64,000 nt of DNA from NCBI GenBank assembly GCA_008921705.1, contig VFFE01007486.1:2078291-2142290 (forward strand). Direction: 5' to 3'. Below, piece by piece: positions 1 to 12,600 of the stretch. The notes below the pieces were generated by a model. The model did not search any database, was not told the DNA's origin, and saw nothing but the letters and a program-made list of their open reading frames with translations. Source of the stretch: Burhinus oedicnemus. Its lineage: Eukaryota; Chordata; Aves; Charadriiformes; Burhinidae. Position 1 is the stretch's first letter. Each line of letters starts with the position of its first letter. A program made the translations under genes and the position numbers.

Positions 1-28
1 GGTTTTTTGTTTTTTTGTTTGTTTGCTT

Positions 29-189
<161 letters not shown>

Positions 190-589
190 CCAGTCTATAT
201 AGTTCAATTACATTTCTCTCCACTCTACCTCTTATTGTGGGATTTGCAGAGTGTTACTTTGCAAGCACAACTCACAGGCAGTACTTAGCACATTGTCTCA
301 TGGAGACAAAGTTTGTTTTGTTTGTGGATAAATGATTATATTAAATTTTTCAGTGTGACTGTCCTGACACAGGGTCTTGGACTTTTGAAAATGGAAGGGT
401 GGCTTAAATACAGAGCAGTCACAAAATAGAAGAAAGTGTTGATAGGGTACTATGTTAGAAACTTCAGAGCTGCACTAAACGTTTACCTTTTAATTGCCAC
501 AAGCAGCCCTGAAGCCCTCATGAAAAACATTGAAGCTGCATGGAGAACAAATCTATCATCTACACACTGATAAGATCTGCCTGAGCATC
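190..589. other. no recognisable feature
   Basis: Unique-looking AT-rich sequence between the microsatellite and a CR1 fragment. I see no exon, RNA gene or repeat. Confidence 0.5.
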
Positions 590-742
590 TTTTCCAGCCT
601 AAACAGTCCCAGCTCTCAGCTTCTTCTCATGTAATGGATGCTCCAGTTCCTTAATCATCTTCATGGCCCTTCACTGGGCTTGCTCCAGTGTGTCCATGTC
701 TCTCCTGTATTGCTGAGCTCAGCAGTGGACACTGGACACTGT
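590..742 (-). mobile_element. CR1 LINE fragment (antisense, degraded)
   Basis: Read on the - strand, this matches the region near the 3' end of CR1 LINE open reading frames, which specifies a conserved tract about original cells, clones and a short Glu/Arg-rich stretch. On the + strand the diagnostic phrases are the inverted forms TCCAGCCTAAACAGTCCCAG, GCTCCAGTTCCTTAATCATC and CTCCAGTGTGTCCATGTCTC. It is interrupted and diverged, so it is an old, dead copy. Confidence 0.8.
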
Positions 743-3700
743 GTTTTGTTATATCACTAATAACTAGAAGGCAGATAGGAAGGATAATACAGCAGAAGCT
801 CCAAAGCAACATTTAAAAATGATCACATGTGACTACCAGAATTAATGTACCAGAGCTGTGGGTTTCAAGGGCTGCAAAATTTACACAAAAGTGACTGTTA
901 GAAAATCTGAAATAACTGTTTTCTTTAAGAGAAAACAATGGAAACCAGAAATCAGCATTGGACATTTTGGATCAGCTTTGCAACAGAAAGGTTTAGAGAT
1001 TATATCATGCTGTTGTGGTGCTGCAAAAAAAACCCAAACACCTTTAATCAGTCTTTTTACTCAATATTTCCCCTTTTCCAGATGCAGTGGCTAAGGGGAG
1101 AAGACAACGGCTAACCTACTGTACTCCAGGAAGCAAAACCTGAGAGAGGAATAAAATGGAGTTATTGAACTAGTTAATGAGTATGCTGAAAGCCTCTGTC
1201 TTTTCATTCTGTTTATAATTTTTCAAAAGAATGCTAATATATTTTGACATGACAGAATGAATGAATAGGAAAAACAACACTAGTGCACTGGGAAAAAAGG
1301 GAACTAAAATCTCAAGAGGAATGGGAAATGAGAAATTTTCATGTTCTTCCATAAAGAGAATCACTCTTTATCTAAATTCCTAAAGCCCAGGCTGAAAAGC
1401 ATAAAGTAATGCATTCAATTTCCTGGCTTTAGGTAGTTGCTTATAAGAGACCATCGTGGGGTATATTTCCTGTTCATGTAAATGCTGAGCTTCTGGAATA
1501 AATCAATAATATTTTGTCCCCCCTCCCAGGACCATTTTCAAAGGACACTATTGAGAAATGCTGTCAAATTTGAATGTTTGGTTTCTCAGAACTTAAAAAT
1601 GAAACTCTTTATAACTGCATGTATCATCAGGGGGTTAAAAAATAATGAATACCAACTGTTTTTTCCCTTGTGTTGCTTAGGAAGTAAGACTGAACCTTTC
1701 CAAAGTCCAGGAGCTTTGTAGCTATATGCTGAATGTTCTGTTCAGCATCAAGGCAAATCCCAAGTTAAGCTATCAGAGATGAAAAACAACAATACCATTG
1801 CCTTATCTAAAGCTTTCCTTCAGAGGATTCAAAAACATTCAGTAAACATTAGTGAATTTAAGTAATTCTCTGTGAAGCAGATAGTCAGAATTTTCAAAAG
1901 CCTGTAAGTGCCAGGAAATCCATTAACTCTCTATTATCAAAGGGCATCCCAGAGTAAGCCAATGAAAAATAGAGTATGTTAGAAGAAAGTCAGTCACAGA
2001 TTACACAGACTCTTACTGTCAAAAGAGTATAACTTCAGAAGGAGCTGATGTATGCAGTTAGTTTCCGTTCCTTTTAGGTTCTGATTAAGTGCTCATTAGT
2101 GTTGATAGGAATTCTCTCATTAATTTTCATGGGACTTGACTCCCACTTTCAGAAAGAGTTCTGAAATTTGGTCTGACCGTTACAATAAGAGCATGTGAAG
2201 TGGTGGTGTTTTTTGAACCTAGAACTGGAATCTCAGCCTTGGTCATATACAGTGGAGTAGTGACTGTGAGGCAGGAACCTTCAAAAATTTTGAGGTCTCG
2301 GTCATGTGCCAAGCCTTTGCTGAACTCTGGTCTTCACACCATGATCAGATACTGGTTAAGAGAGAAACTCAAAGATCAAACACCCATCAAATCTCACTGT
2401 TCATATAAAATCAATAAACATCTTTTAACCTGGAAACTAAACTAAGTCTCAAGTCTTATAACTTACTGTTCTTACTCCACACTTCCTTGGTGGGTGGCTG
2501 TATAAGTTCAGCATCTGAAACCTTTTGGCACAGCATAAATAACTGCTCTAGTGAGCTGTCATTAGACATATTGGTTTTACTCCCCCTCTGTACCTGGTTG
2601 GTATAAAATAACACCATCAATCTTGTAAAAAGGAGCCCTTGTTTTTCTCCTCCAGCCCAGTTACCATGGCTCTCTCTCCATAAGTCATGAATACTCCTAG
2701 CACAGCAGGAACACATTAATGATTTATTTTTTCTAGGGAATATCCTTATTACAAATGATTTTGTTACCTTGCTGAGTACTCTCACTGCAGGACATTGTTG
2801 CTAATAGATCCCCTTGAGCATTTGCAGTCTACATTCCTCATTTAACTGGATCCCAGGTGCTATGCATGTTAAATATCTCATCTATAATCTCTTTAAGCAT
2901 GAGATTTCTATCACATTCTCTTTTGTTGGCTAGACAATTTCTTGCAGCGACAGGAAAAACAGTACAAGGATTGCCTAAAAATCATGGGAGAAGTTGCTAG
3001 TTGTAGTTATTCACATTTGCATGCAGTGATGGGCTCATATTTAGGGGGAACATCAGTTCCAGCACCCCTTATCTCTGCCACTCTGTATGACTTCTCAGTT
3101 TTCTGAAATCCTAGATCTCCTTCAGACCCTCCTATTATTTTCTTACATGCCTCTCAAACTGCAGCAAAAGAAGTTTGAGCATATTAAAATCCAAGTGAGT
3201 TTTACCATAGACTGCAGTGAGAACAGGACTGAGTGCCAAGACTGAATGCTTTTAAAAATCCTAATTTTCATGTCTGCTGCAAGATTTTGTTAATAGAACC
3301 CTACTAACAGACTGGAAATCCTTAGTTATCTGAGGGAAAGGTTTCAGAGGTAAAAGAACATTGAAAAGGGCTGAACGGATGGTGGGTCTTGCACTGACAG
3401 AGTCCTGCAGGCGTGGGGTGTGCTGGACTATGCAAGATGGAGACTGACTCTGTGGTGTCCGGGGGAAAGATTGAAAAATAGAAAGATATTCTTTGGGTTG
3501 GGAATGAAGAATGGATCAGCTGGGAGGAGTGGTTCTGTGTTGTAGGAGAAGAGGCTGATGCCTGTCTAGTGGACTTAGTAGTTGTTATAGATTTTGTTGG
3601 TTATATACCAGTTGTGAAGGGGGTTTCTAACCAATAGTGAAGTGGTATGTAGCACGTATATAGAGTGTGCAAGTCTCTTGGATTGTGTCTCATATGGATT

Positions 3701-6700
3701 GCAAACCTAAAGGACAGCAATGTTGTGAAAAGCCTGTGCTGCATGTCATCATCTTTTAATAAATACATACAGAGAAAAGTTTATTTGGAGATGGCTGAGG
3801 ACTTACTTTATGATTTTTCCATGAGTATTTCTTTATCGTCCATTTTTTCATGCTTTTGCACATAATCCTTTGTAACTGTAATTGTAGCTGATGCTTGTGT
3901 GTGATTAGTCTGTCATGAAAAGGCAAGTTCTACTATTTTTTTAATGTACATTCTTCCAAAATAAGATCTTACTAAATCTAAGTAAAAGTGCTTGAACACA
4001 ACCCTATACAGTTGGTTATGTGTGATGCTTTGCACTTTTTTTTTCCTCTTTACAAGGAATCCGAAAATATAAGATTAATTCAAAACACTTATGGGAGAGG
4101 AGCACATGGAGACAAAGAAATACAGATTGACACTATTTTGGCACTATTTATAAACAGAAACTGAATTATAGGCCTTCTGTTTTTCCAAGTAAATGTTAGT
4201 TCATCTAAGTGACCTATTGTAGTGTTTAAACTATGGTAACACATCTGTTCATATATGGATAATAAAACAAAATGCCATATCTCATTTACAGTATAAACAT
4301 GAAATATTATAAAGAAGCATCCTCACCTTTGCAGTTCCTGCTGAGAAATTGCTTCCAAAATTGTCTGGACATTTTAGTCTATTTCTTAGAAGAAATTTCT
4401 ATTTCTTAGAAGTTTTGCTTTGCAAAGGGACAGGAAAAAAACTCAAAAATCGAATGGATTGTGGAACTATGGAAAGCTGCCTAAGAGGAAGTCTTTTTGT
4501 TTGTATGCATAATCTATAGTTTTTACACATTCCTTTAGAACATATCTGTAGGGTATATGGCAGATGGGCCTCACATGTCCTGCTGAGCATTTTCTCTCAC
4601 TTACCACTCTGAGCAGATGACGCAGGCAGGAATGGCCGGCAAGGGAATGCACTGCAAGCCAGGCAACTTGCAACTGAGCAGCCACAGCTGATGGCAGAGC
4701 AGCTGAGAGTCAGCCCCAGTTCTGTCTCTGCGTGCTGCATGACACACAGACTTCAGGGCTAGGTGGCCTCTGTAGATGAAGAGGTAATGGGCAGCCAGGT
4801 TGCTGCTGCAGGGAAGGGAGGTAGGGGCCATTGCATTTTGTTGAAAAGAAAGGTAGGTGACAAGGTGGCAAGCAGGTACTGCAGTAAGGATGTTGGCCAG
4901 AGGCATGGGAAAGAAACCCCACCAAATTACTGCATCAGGTCACTGCTGATCTGTGGACTTTTCTGACTCTAGAATAGCAGCTTATTAGGGCCTGTTACTC
5001 CATAATTGCTTGTCTGAGTCAGGAACACCTAAGATAGAACAGTTTCCTTTATGGCTGGATTTCTGCAGCATTAACTGTCCAGCTTTCTTTTCCAACAGAA
5101 AATATTTTCCTATAGTTAATTAATGTGCAATATATTTTCTTGATACATGCTAATATGCAGTTTCTGAAATGCAATCTAATCGCATGACATCGCAAGCTGT
5201 AACCACAAAGAAGCTGTAAGTCATTTATGCACCATCTTTACAAACAATGAGCTACATTACGGAACAAGATATGGCACAAACTGTAGCACCTGTGGCAATC
5301 ACAGTAATTCAGAAGCAGAGTCATCAGAGACATTTTCAGCCTTCCCCTTCCAGAGACAAGAAAATAGACATTTTTTCCTCTCGCTGGGACCCGAGCTCTT
5401 GGTAGGTTGAAGAGATATACTGGTTTCCTCCTAGACTCACAGCACCTAATCTTTCAATCTTCGTTATTTTGGTACTGATCAGTAAATTCTCTAATGCTTC
5501 TGCAATATTTGTCAGTTCTCCCATAATTAAGAAAAGCTGAAACACAAATTGTGTATATTATCTACAAATTGAAGAGACTTGATAGTGCCTCATGTATATA
5601 TCACAGCTTGGCTCCCCAGCTCCAACAGAGTTTAGCTGGAAGAATTGTACTGAAATAAGATGCAGAGTAAGTTTATTTTCTGAGATGCCAAGTACACTGG
5701 CTTTATTGAAAGCATTTCTGCAGTTCTCCACTTACCCTATATAGGTAATATCTAACCTTTATTTAGTGAAAACAGCCATTGACACCAATGGCAGGAAGGA
5801 ACTTAGTAGAGTAAGAATGTTTGGTTTGGATTAAGGTGTTTTTTTCCTTTTGTATAACCTCTCTCCCAAAGAAAAGGCTCATTGAATTAATCGTGTTTGC
5901 TGAGACCAAATAATTCTCTTTGCTTGAAGACAAAAGAATGAGAGATTAGCAAAGTAGATGGACCCCATGGTTCTCAGATGATGGGCCTGTTTTACCAGAA
6001 CACTTTAAAGAGGAATCTACGTCCTGTTAGATAGACAGTGTTTGCTCCACTGAACCAGTCTCATCCAATGCAAAATGTAAACAGTTGAAATGGAAATGTG
6101 ATTTTCTAACAGTTTTTTGAATATTTAATAAAAAACAACCCCTTGAAACCCTGACAATCTCTATCGCTCATCACTTCAGTATTGGTTTTGTGTTTCTTTT
6201 AGTGTGATGCCAGCAGGAGAGCAAACTTTTGGCTGGGAATATCTCTACTACCACCAGAAATATTTCCCTTTCTTAATGGAATACAGGTAGAAGGTATAGG
6301 CTAAACTGCTGGAAATCAATGGAGTAACATAGAGGTAACCCTGGAATATGTCTGAATATTGTTACAGTGCTGACTGGAACTGCGCCTGAAATGCCTAAAA
6401 GAAAAAAAGGACATGTTGATTCTTCTGCATGGGAGAAATGCATTGAGCTTAGAGACACTGAAAAACCCTGAAAACCAGACTTTGTCTGAAAAACCTTATG
6501 ACTCTAGTGATTAGGTCCAAGCCTGGGTTCACTGTCGATGGTTATGTCAACACTCACTTGAAAGTGGCTAGTCCTTGTCCTGGACCTTGTGCTGTTGTTT
6601 GTCCAGTTACATGCATATAATCCACACATTCATCAAATTAAAACAAGAGTGCAAGAATATCTTCATCTCTTCCTTTGGCCACACACTAAAGGAAAGTGGA

Positions 6701-9557
6701 AGGTGCTACTGAATTTTAAAGGGAACCATGTCAATGAAGCTTATTAAGCGTGTGGGAGAGTATCCAGCAGATAAAGTCTACTAGTATCTTAGGTGTAATG
6801 GTCCTGTGCTTCTGGACTCTGATGATATAGTTTGGATGCCCAACTGTTCATTTCCAAAAGGACTGGGAAAATGCTGACATAATTTTGTAGACTTATTGCT
6901 ATTTGAAGTTACTCAGGTACCTAGGAGTATGTGGCAATTGAAGCCGAGCATGGGGTTCTTGTGATTGACATCCTGATCTTAGCTCCAGATGTTCCTGCAG
7001 GAATGGATTTGTTATGGGACAATAACTGTCCAAAATAATTGAAGAAACACGGGGCAGAAATTAGTATTTATTATAAGAGAGAAGTTATCAATAAGAAACA
7101 CAGAAATACGCACCTGTGCTGTTCAATATAGGCATAAATGAGCTGGAGAAAAACGTGAATAGGAAGATGACAATTTGCTGGTGATCCAAATTATTCAGGG
7201 TAGTCAAAATGAAATGGACCATGAAGAAGTATAGGGAATGGATGGGTGGTAAGCTGACAGATGAAATTCTGCTTTGATAAATGCAAATAATGAATATGGG
7301 ACAAGGCAATAATCTTAACTGTACATGAAGGGCTCTTATTAGTTATTGCCACTCAGAAAAGAGAACATGTTATTGTAGACATTTCTCTGAAAACATACTT
7401 TTAATGCTCAGCTGCAGTTACAAAGCAGCAAGCAGAATGGTTGAGAATTGGGAAAGGAACAGAAACCATTGCTATGAGCCTGCACAAGTCTGTGGGGTGC
7501 CCACGTCTCAGAGTCTGTGTGCATACATATACAGAGAAGAGTGGTGAAGACATTCGTGGTAAGGAATGGCTTCCAGGTCAGGACAGAGTCCCTGTGAAGC
7601 TAGAACTCTTCTGCTTGGAGAAAAAAGTGACTCAGCTGAGGAATATGATAGGGGTTTATCAAACTTGAGCGGTATGAAGACAACAAATAGGAAAAAAACA
7701 ATATCTTTATTTCTCATTAAAAAAGGTTTAGAGAGCATTTGGTCAAATAATCAAGTTTCCAGTTTAAAACAAAGTCTTTTTTCAAACTGTATAATTAAAA
7801 TGACTGTTTGGAATCCCAAATGTTTAAATGGTTCAAAAAATGATGTTTAGAAATTCATCAAAGAAAAAGCTATCTAAGGACCATTAAAGACAGAGATTTG
7901 AAAGACATCTGCAGCACAAGAAACCCAATGTTAAGACTGTCAAAACTAGGAAGATATACCAAGGAAAGTGGTTTAGACTCACCCCATTCTTTCACTTTTT
8001 TTTAAATACAATTTATTATTCCTGCTAGAAATAAGACATTTCTGCATATATCCCTAACTTTGCTGAAACCTCACTTTTGACTTAACCTTGGTTTGTGTTT
8101 CTCATTATGTTATCTGACCAAGACATTCTGTTTCTCAAATGCTTTTCTGTAAAATTTAGGCATTTGTACCCTGACTTTGGGGCACCTTATAACAAGAAGG
8201 TGTAAGACTGTCAGACACTACAGATGGAAACAGCAAAGAGTGAACGAGCTACCCCATATGGCTGCTGTTATGGTTCTATGCTAATAGTGATCCAGGCTTT
8301 GCTTGAGACGAGCTTTGGTATGAAAGCACAGATTTTAATGTCAACATCATTTGACAGTAGATGTCTTACTAAGGCATTAGAAATGTCCATGTATTTAAAT
8401 ATTAGAGAGAACTCAAAATGAGCGAGTCTAGTTCTGGAAACCCTGCAGTTGCGTTAGTTTGATGCCCTGCTCAATCTATTTATTTGTGTTGGTAAGTCAG
8501 GCACCTGTGCTCCCTTTACAATGTGCCATTTACTCTTAAAAGCAAACAGCTGCTTTTGTCTTGAAAACTAAATTTAAAATTCCCAGTTCTTTCTCAGACT
8601 TGCTACATGAATTTGTGTTACTCTAATCTGTATTTTATTTACACCATTTATAAAAGAGGGTACTAAGTTTTTTAAGGCAGTTCATCTTACAGCAAACACC
8701 AACATTCTCTAACAGAGAAAAACAAACTGTGTAAAATAATTTTATTAACCTTTTTCTTTCATAAAAGGTAAGAAAACAAGGAGGTTCTTGAGATCTGTTT
8801 ATGTAACAGGTCAAATTACTGTGGCTTCTCCTTGTGTTAAAATATAAGCATGGATAAATTTTGTAAACAAAGTTGGAAAAATAGCTAATAGAAAAAGCAA
8901 AGTATATTGTTACATAATCAGGATAGGATTAGGGATATAGAAAAAGTATTTTTCAGTAAATTAATAATTCTTTTATATAAAACTAAATATGACTATTTTA
9001 TATCTTAAACCATACTTTTCTTGGCATGCTATGTCTGCATCTTTGTTAACAAATCAAAAAGTAGCCTCAGGAAGTTGAAAAAGCAAATCACAGATACATC
9101 ATTATCATCACAAACTAAGTTCATTTTCACAGGTGTTCCAGGTCAGAACACGCAGGGGTGTTGGTTACTGAGAACTAATTTTTTAAGTGCCCTTTGCCAT
9201 GGAGCTGTAAAAAGCTTTCTGATGTTCACAAGGCTTAGCTATGTGGATTTCAGCTATGTACACAGATATGCAAGAACAGGAATCACTCAGCTGTGAACTG
9301 AAGTCAGTCATGAACCAGCGACCTGTCATAAATCTTTTCACAAAATTAATTAATTTTAAGGTCTTTGATATAGGGAAGCTTTGACTATTCCACTCATCAT
9401 GATACTCCTAGAAGACTTTCTAACTTTGAAAGGGGGATGGATAGTTGATCTGTTTCAAAGTTTCTGATCAAATTCACATAGTGTAAAGCCTGTAGGGAAT
9501 TTAAAAGGAACGTAAAGATTGTATTGTGATTTCCACCTTGATTAATATTTCTTTCAG
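743..9557. other. intergenic or intronic, nothing recognised
   Basis: About 8.8 kb of AT-rich DNA with stop-dense frames on both strands. Short GC-richer patches near 3.4 kb and 4.6-4.9 kb hold small open frames of up to about 100 codons on the - strand. They have no recognisable domain, no good splice context and no resemblance to a family I know. There is a small imperfect direct repeat at about 4378-4418 (TCTATTTCTTAGAAG twice). I find no tRNA-like B box, CpG island or LINE fragment here. Confidence 0.45.
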
Positions 9558-9624
9558 GACTTGGGTTTTGCCACAGAACTGAAGAGCACAATCCTACCCA
9601 GCTGTATGCATGTAACTTGTCCAT
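9558..9624 (+). other. candidate exon, 67 bp
   Basis: This segment has an acceptor ending TTTCTTTCAG and a strong donor CAT|GTGAGT. Two of its three frames are open (starting Asp-Leu-Gly-Phe-Ala-Thr, or Leu-Gly-Phe-Cys-His-Arg), so the frame cannot be decided. No homology is recognised. It could be an exon of the unnamed gene downstream, a non-coding RNA exon, or a chance pairing of splice-like sites. Confidence 0.22.
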
Positions 9625-12600
9625 GTGAGTATTCAACTGAAATACATTCTGTGTGGAATTCAATAGAACATAAGCTGCAAGGCCTGTGTGACAGGAAACA
9701 AGTTATGCTCTTTTTTAGAGTAATCCTATTAACTCCTGACACGGTAAAACCCATAATTTCATGATATGTTGACTTAAGACATTCCTGTCTCTTCAGTTTT
9801 GTGAAGAAAGCTATCTGTGGGATCTGATAGACTATCTTGTTTGGTTCCCATCTATCACTGAGTAATCATGTGGGGAGCACATTTGACTTAGATATAACAC
9901 AAAGTCTTAAGCCTTGGACCAGGAATAAACTGATTTTGCTTGAGCATAAATCTATAAAGAGCTTCAGTTACTTATCCCATGTTCTTTTTACTGCACTTGT
10001 GTGCCTGGTTGGGACAGACACAACAGGAAGGGCACAGGGGAAGTTGTGCTCTCTAGTGAGCCTGAGTAATAAGAACAGGAAAAAGATGACTCCAGTGACG
10101 CATATGGAGAAACAGTCTCCACAAGAGGACCCACAACTCCATCTCCCAGGACAATGACCTTCACTGAGTGATGGAGTCTGTCTGCTACTTTTTCATTCTC
10201 TAATTCCTGATTGTTTCATTCCTGATTTCTCAGTGGTCCAGCTTGACTAGAAGTAGCAAAGAGCTCTCCCATTGCGTTCCTATGAACCGCTTCTCTAGGA
10301 ATTAGGAGCTATGGCTTCAGCTCTGCCCTTCTTCCTGCCCTTCTAAATGAAGAGGGTGTATAACAAGTTCTTTGGTGGACACTGTATTTGGTCTTTATGT
10401 GAATGTTAGCATCACATATGCAATTGGACTTGTGTCTTAAGCTGAACCTGGCACAGAACCAGGTGTGAATGAAATGAATTAAACAAGCTCAAGGGCTTTG
10501 ACCTTCACAGAGATTTAAGCACAATTTTACAATCCTCTTCACAAATCTCAGCATCCCAGTAAAGTATGTCTCCGGACCCGGGTATTCTGCAGCATACGTG
10601 GGGTGAGGAGGTGAGAGAATCCTCTTATCCCAACAGGAAGTAACATGTGTTTTAATCTGTTGACTTTTTTCAGTTTTGTTAGAGGTCAGAATCATGCTCT
10701 GAGACCTAGGCACGAAAGCTGGAAACTGGGGAGAAAGCAGGTATTTTACTGTCAACAAACAAACTGAAATAGGAAGTGATTACAAGGCCTCTTTGGTGCT
10801 TCTCTTGAAATAGTAGCAATTAATTTGGAAACTCAATCCATCTGTAGTTTGTTTTTCAGCATCTACAGATGAGGAAAAGCATCTCTGTAGTTCCCTGTAA
10901 GGAAAATGCCAGCAGTAACTCTAGGTGGCAGCCGGAGGCAGAGTGATACTATGCAAAGCAAAGTCTCTTTCAGTCAGGCTGAAGTAGATCCTCAGGAATA
11001 CTACATTGACCAAACAGTAAAAGGAATTTTCTGAGGTGGAAATACAATCTATCTATCTGACCGTTCTTAAATTAAATCAGTATCAGTCATGTCAGCAAAT
11101 GAATTTATTGTCATTATGAGTCATGCAGATTAAGAGACAAAAAAAGATTTTCCTGTGACTTTATCCTGGCTGTTCCGGGATATCTGAATTTTTCTGGGAT
11201 GGCATCATGATGGCAGACAATTTAGGCATCACATTCCTTATGAGTGTTTCTATGACCTCCAAAGTTATAATCCAAAAGAAATCTGGACCTTTCTGGATCC
11301 TTCGGATCTGTGATACACAACCTACCTCTGTACTGTCTTCCATAATTTCTAATTCTCTGGTGTCTCTACTGTTCTTCAGTTCCTTCTGATTATGTAACGC
11401 ATTTTTCCTCTCAAAAACTAAACACCATTATTCTTGGGAAAGTGAATTAATAAAAATGAGACTTTTAGGTATTGACATTCATTCTGGCAACACTTATCCA
11501 CATGGCCATATTCACAGCTTTATTTAGCCAGCTCAATCTGCAGGCATACTGGTGCAGATGAAGTTCATCCAGTTGCAGAAACTTCAGCACAGAAGCCCAT
11601 AAAAGAACCGTAATCTTTGATAGTGTCCTCTCTCTCTTTCAGTTTATGACAGTGATAGTGAGTGTTTCCACTCCATTTTAAGAAGGAAGCATGTAGCTCT
11701 TTTTCTTCAAACCTCTGAAAATAGCTTATCCATCTGTACATTCAACTGTACTGATTCAAAGCAATTTGAACTCAGAGAGGCTTTGGGCAGCCTTTTTTGC
11801 CATAGCAAACACTGTTACAGAAGTTCTGCATAAAGCCTGTCATGAATTTCCAGATGATTATTGATATGTAGTCACTTCATTCTTTGCTAGTTTTACTGCG
11901 TATTTTGTCAAGATGCAGCAGTGAGGAAATATTCCACAATATCTGCTAACTGGGGAACATAGTTTGAAGCCTCCCAGAACAGGAATTGTTTGTCTCCTAT
12001 AGTGAAGGAAATTTGTAGCTGATCACTTGCTTAAAGAACAGCAGCTCAAGTTACATCTAGTGAGGGACGTACACTCAGATAAGCCTTGCCTGCCAGATGA
12101 CATAGCCCAGTCTTGATTTAGGACTTACTCTCTGTGGTTTCACACGTAAGCTTTCACTGAACTCTGCTGTGCTGCCCTGGCTTTCAAGGTCTAACCCTTT
12201 ACACCAGCCTTATTAAAGGGAGTTTGTCTATCGGTCAACCATATGAGATCTAAACCTTCTCGCTTGCTTGCTTAAAGAATCTTGATTTTTTATTTTTTTT
12301 TTTAATCTCTATCACTATGACCATGTATCACCACTTGATTTGCAGTGGAAAATTTTAACTTTACTCTTTGGACTATAAATATGCAGTCATGTGAGTGCCA
12401 AAGATGATGTCCTGTTCTATTTTTATTTAAATAGGTTTCATAAAATTGTAGAAATAAAGATGCTTACTGGATAGCTCTTCCTTTTGAAATTTTCCCTACC
12501 TTTTGCCAAGACAACTAAGAGTCAAGCCCTGATGTGTGTTGTTGCACTTGCATTAAAGGAGTTACATTTTGAACCAGAGCATGTACACAGATACCAGAAT

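Noticed and set aside
4601..4925. Overlapping - strand frames of 71-101 codons in a GC-richer patch
   Set aside because: No domain, no splice context, and frames open on both strands, so probably compositional.
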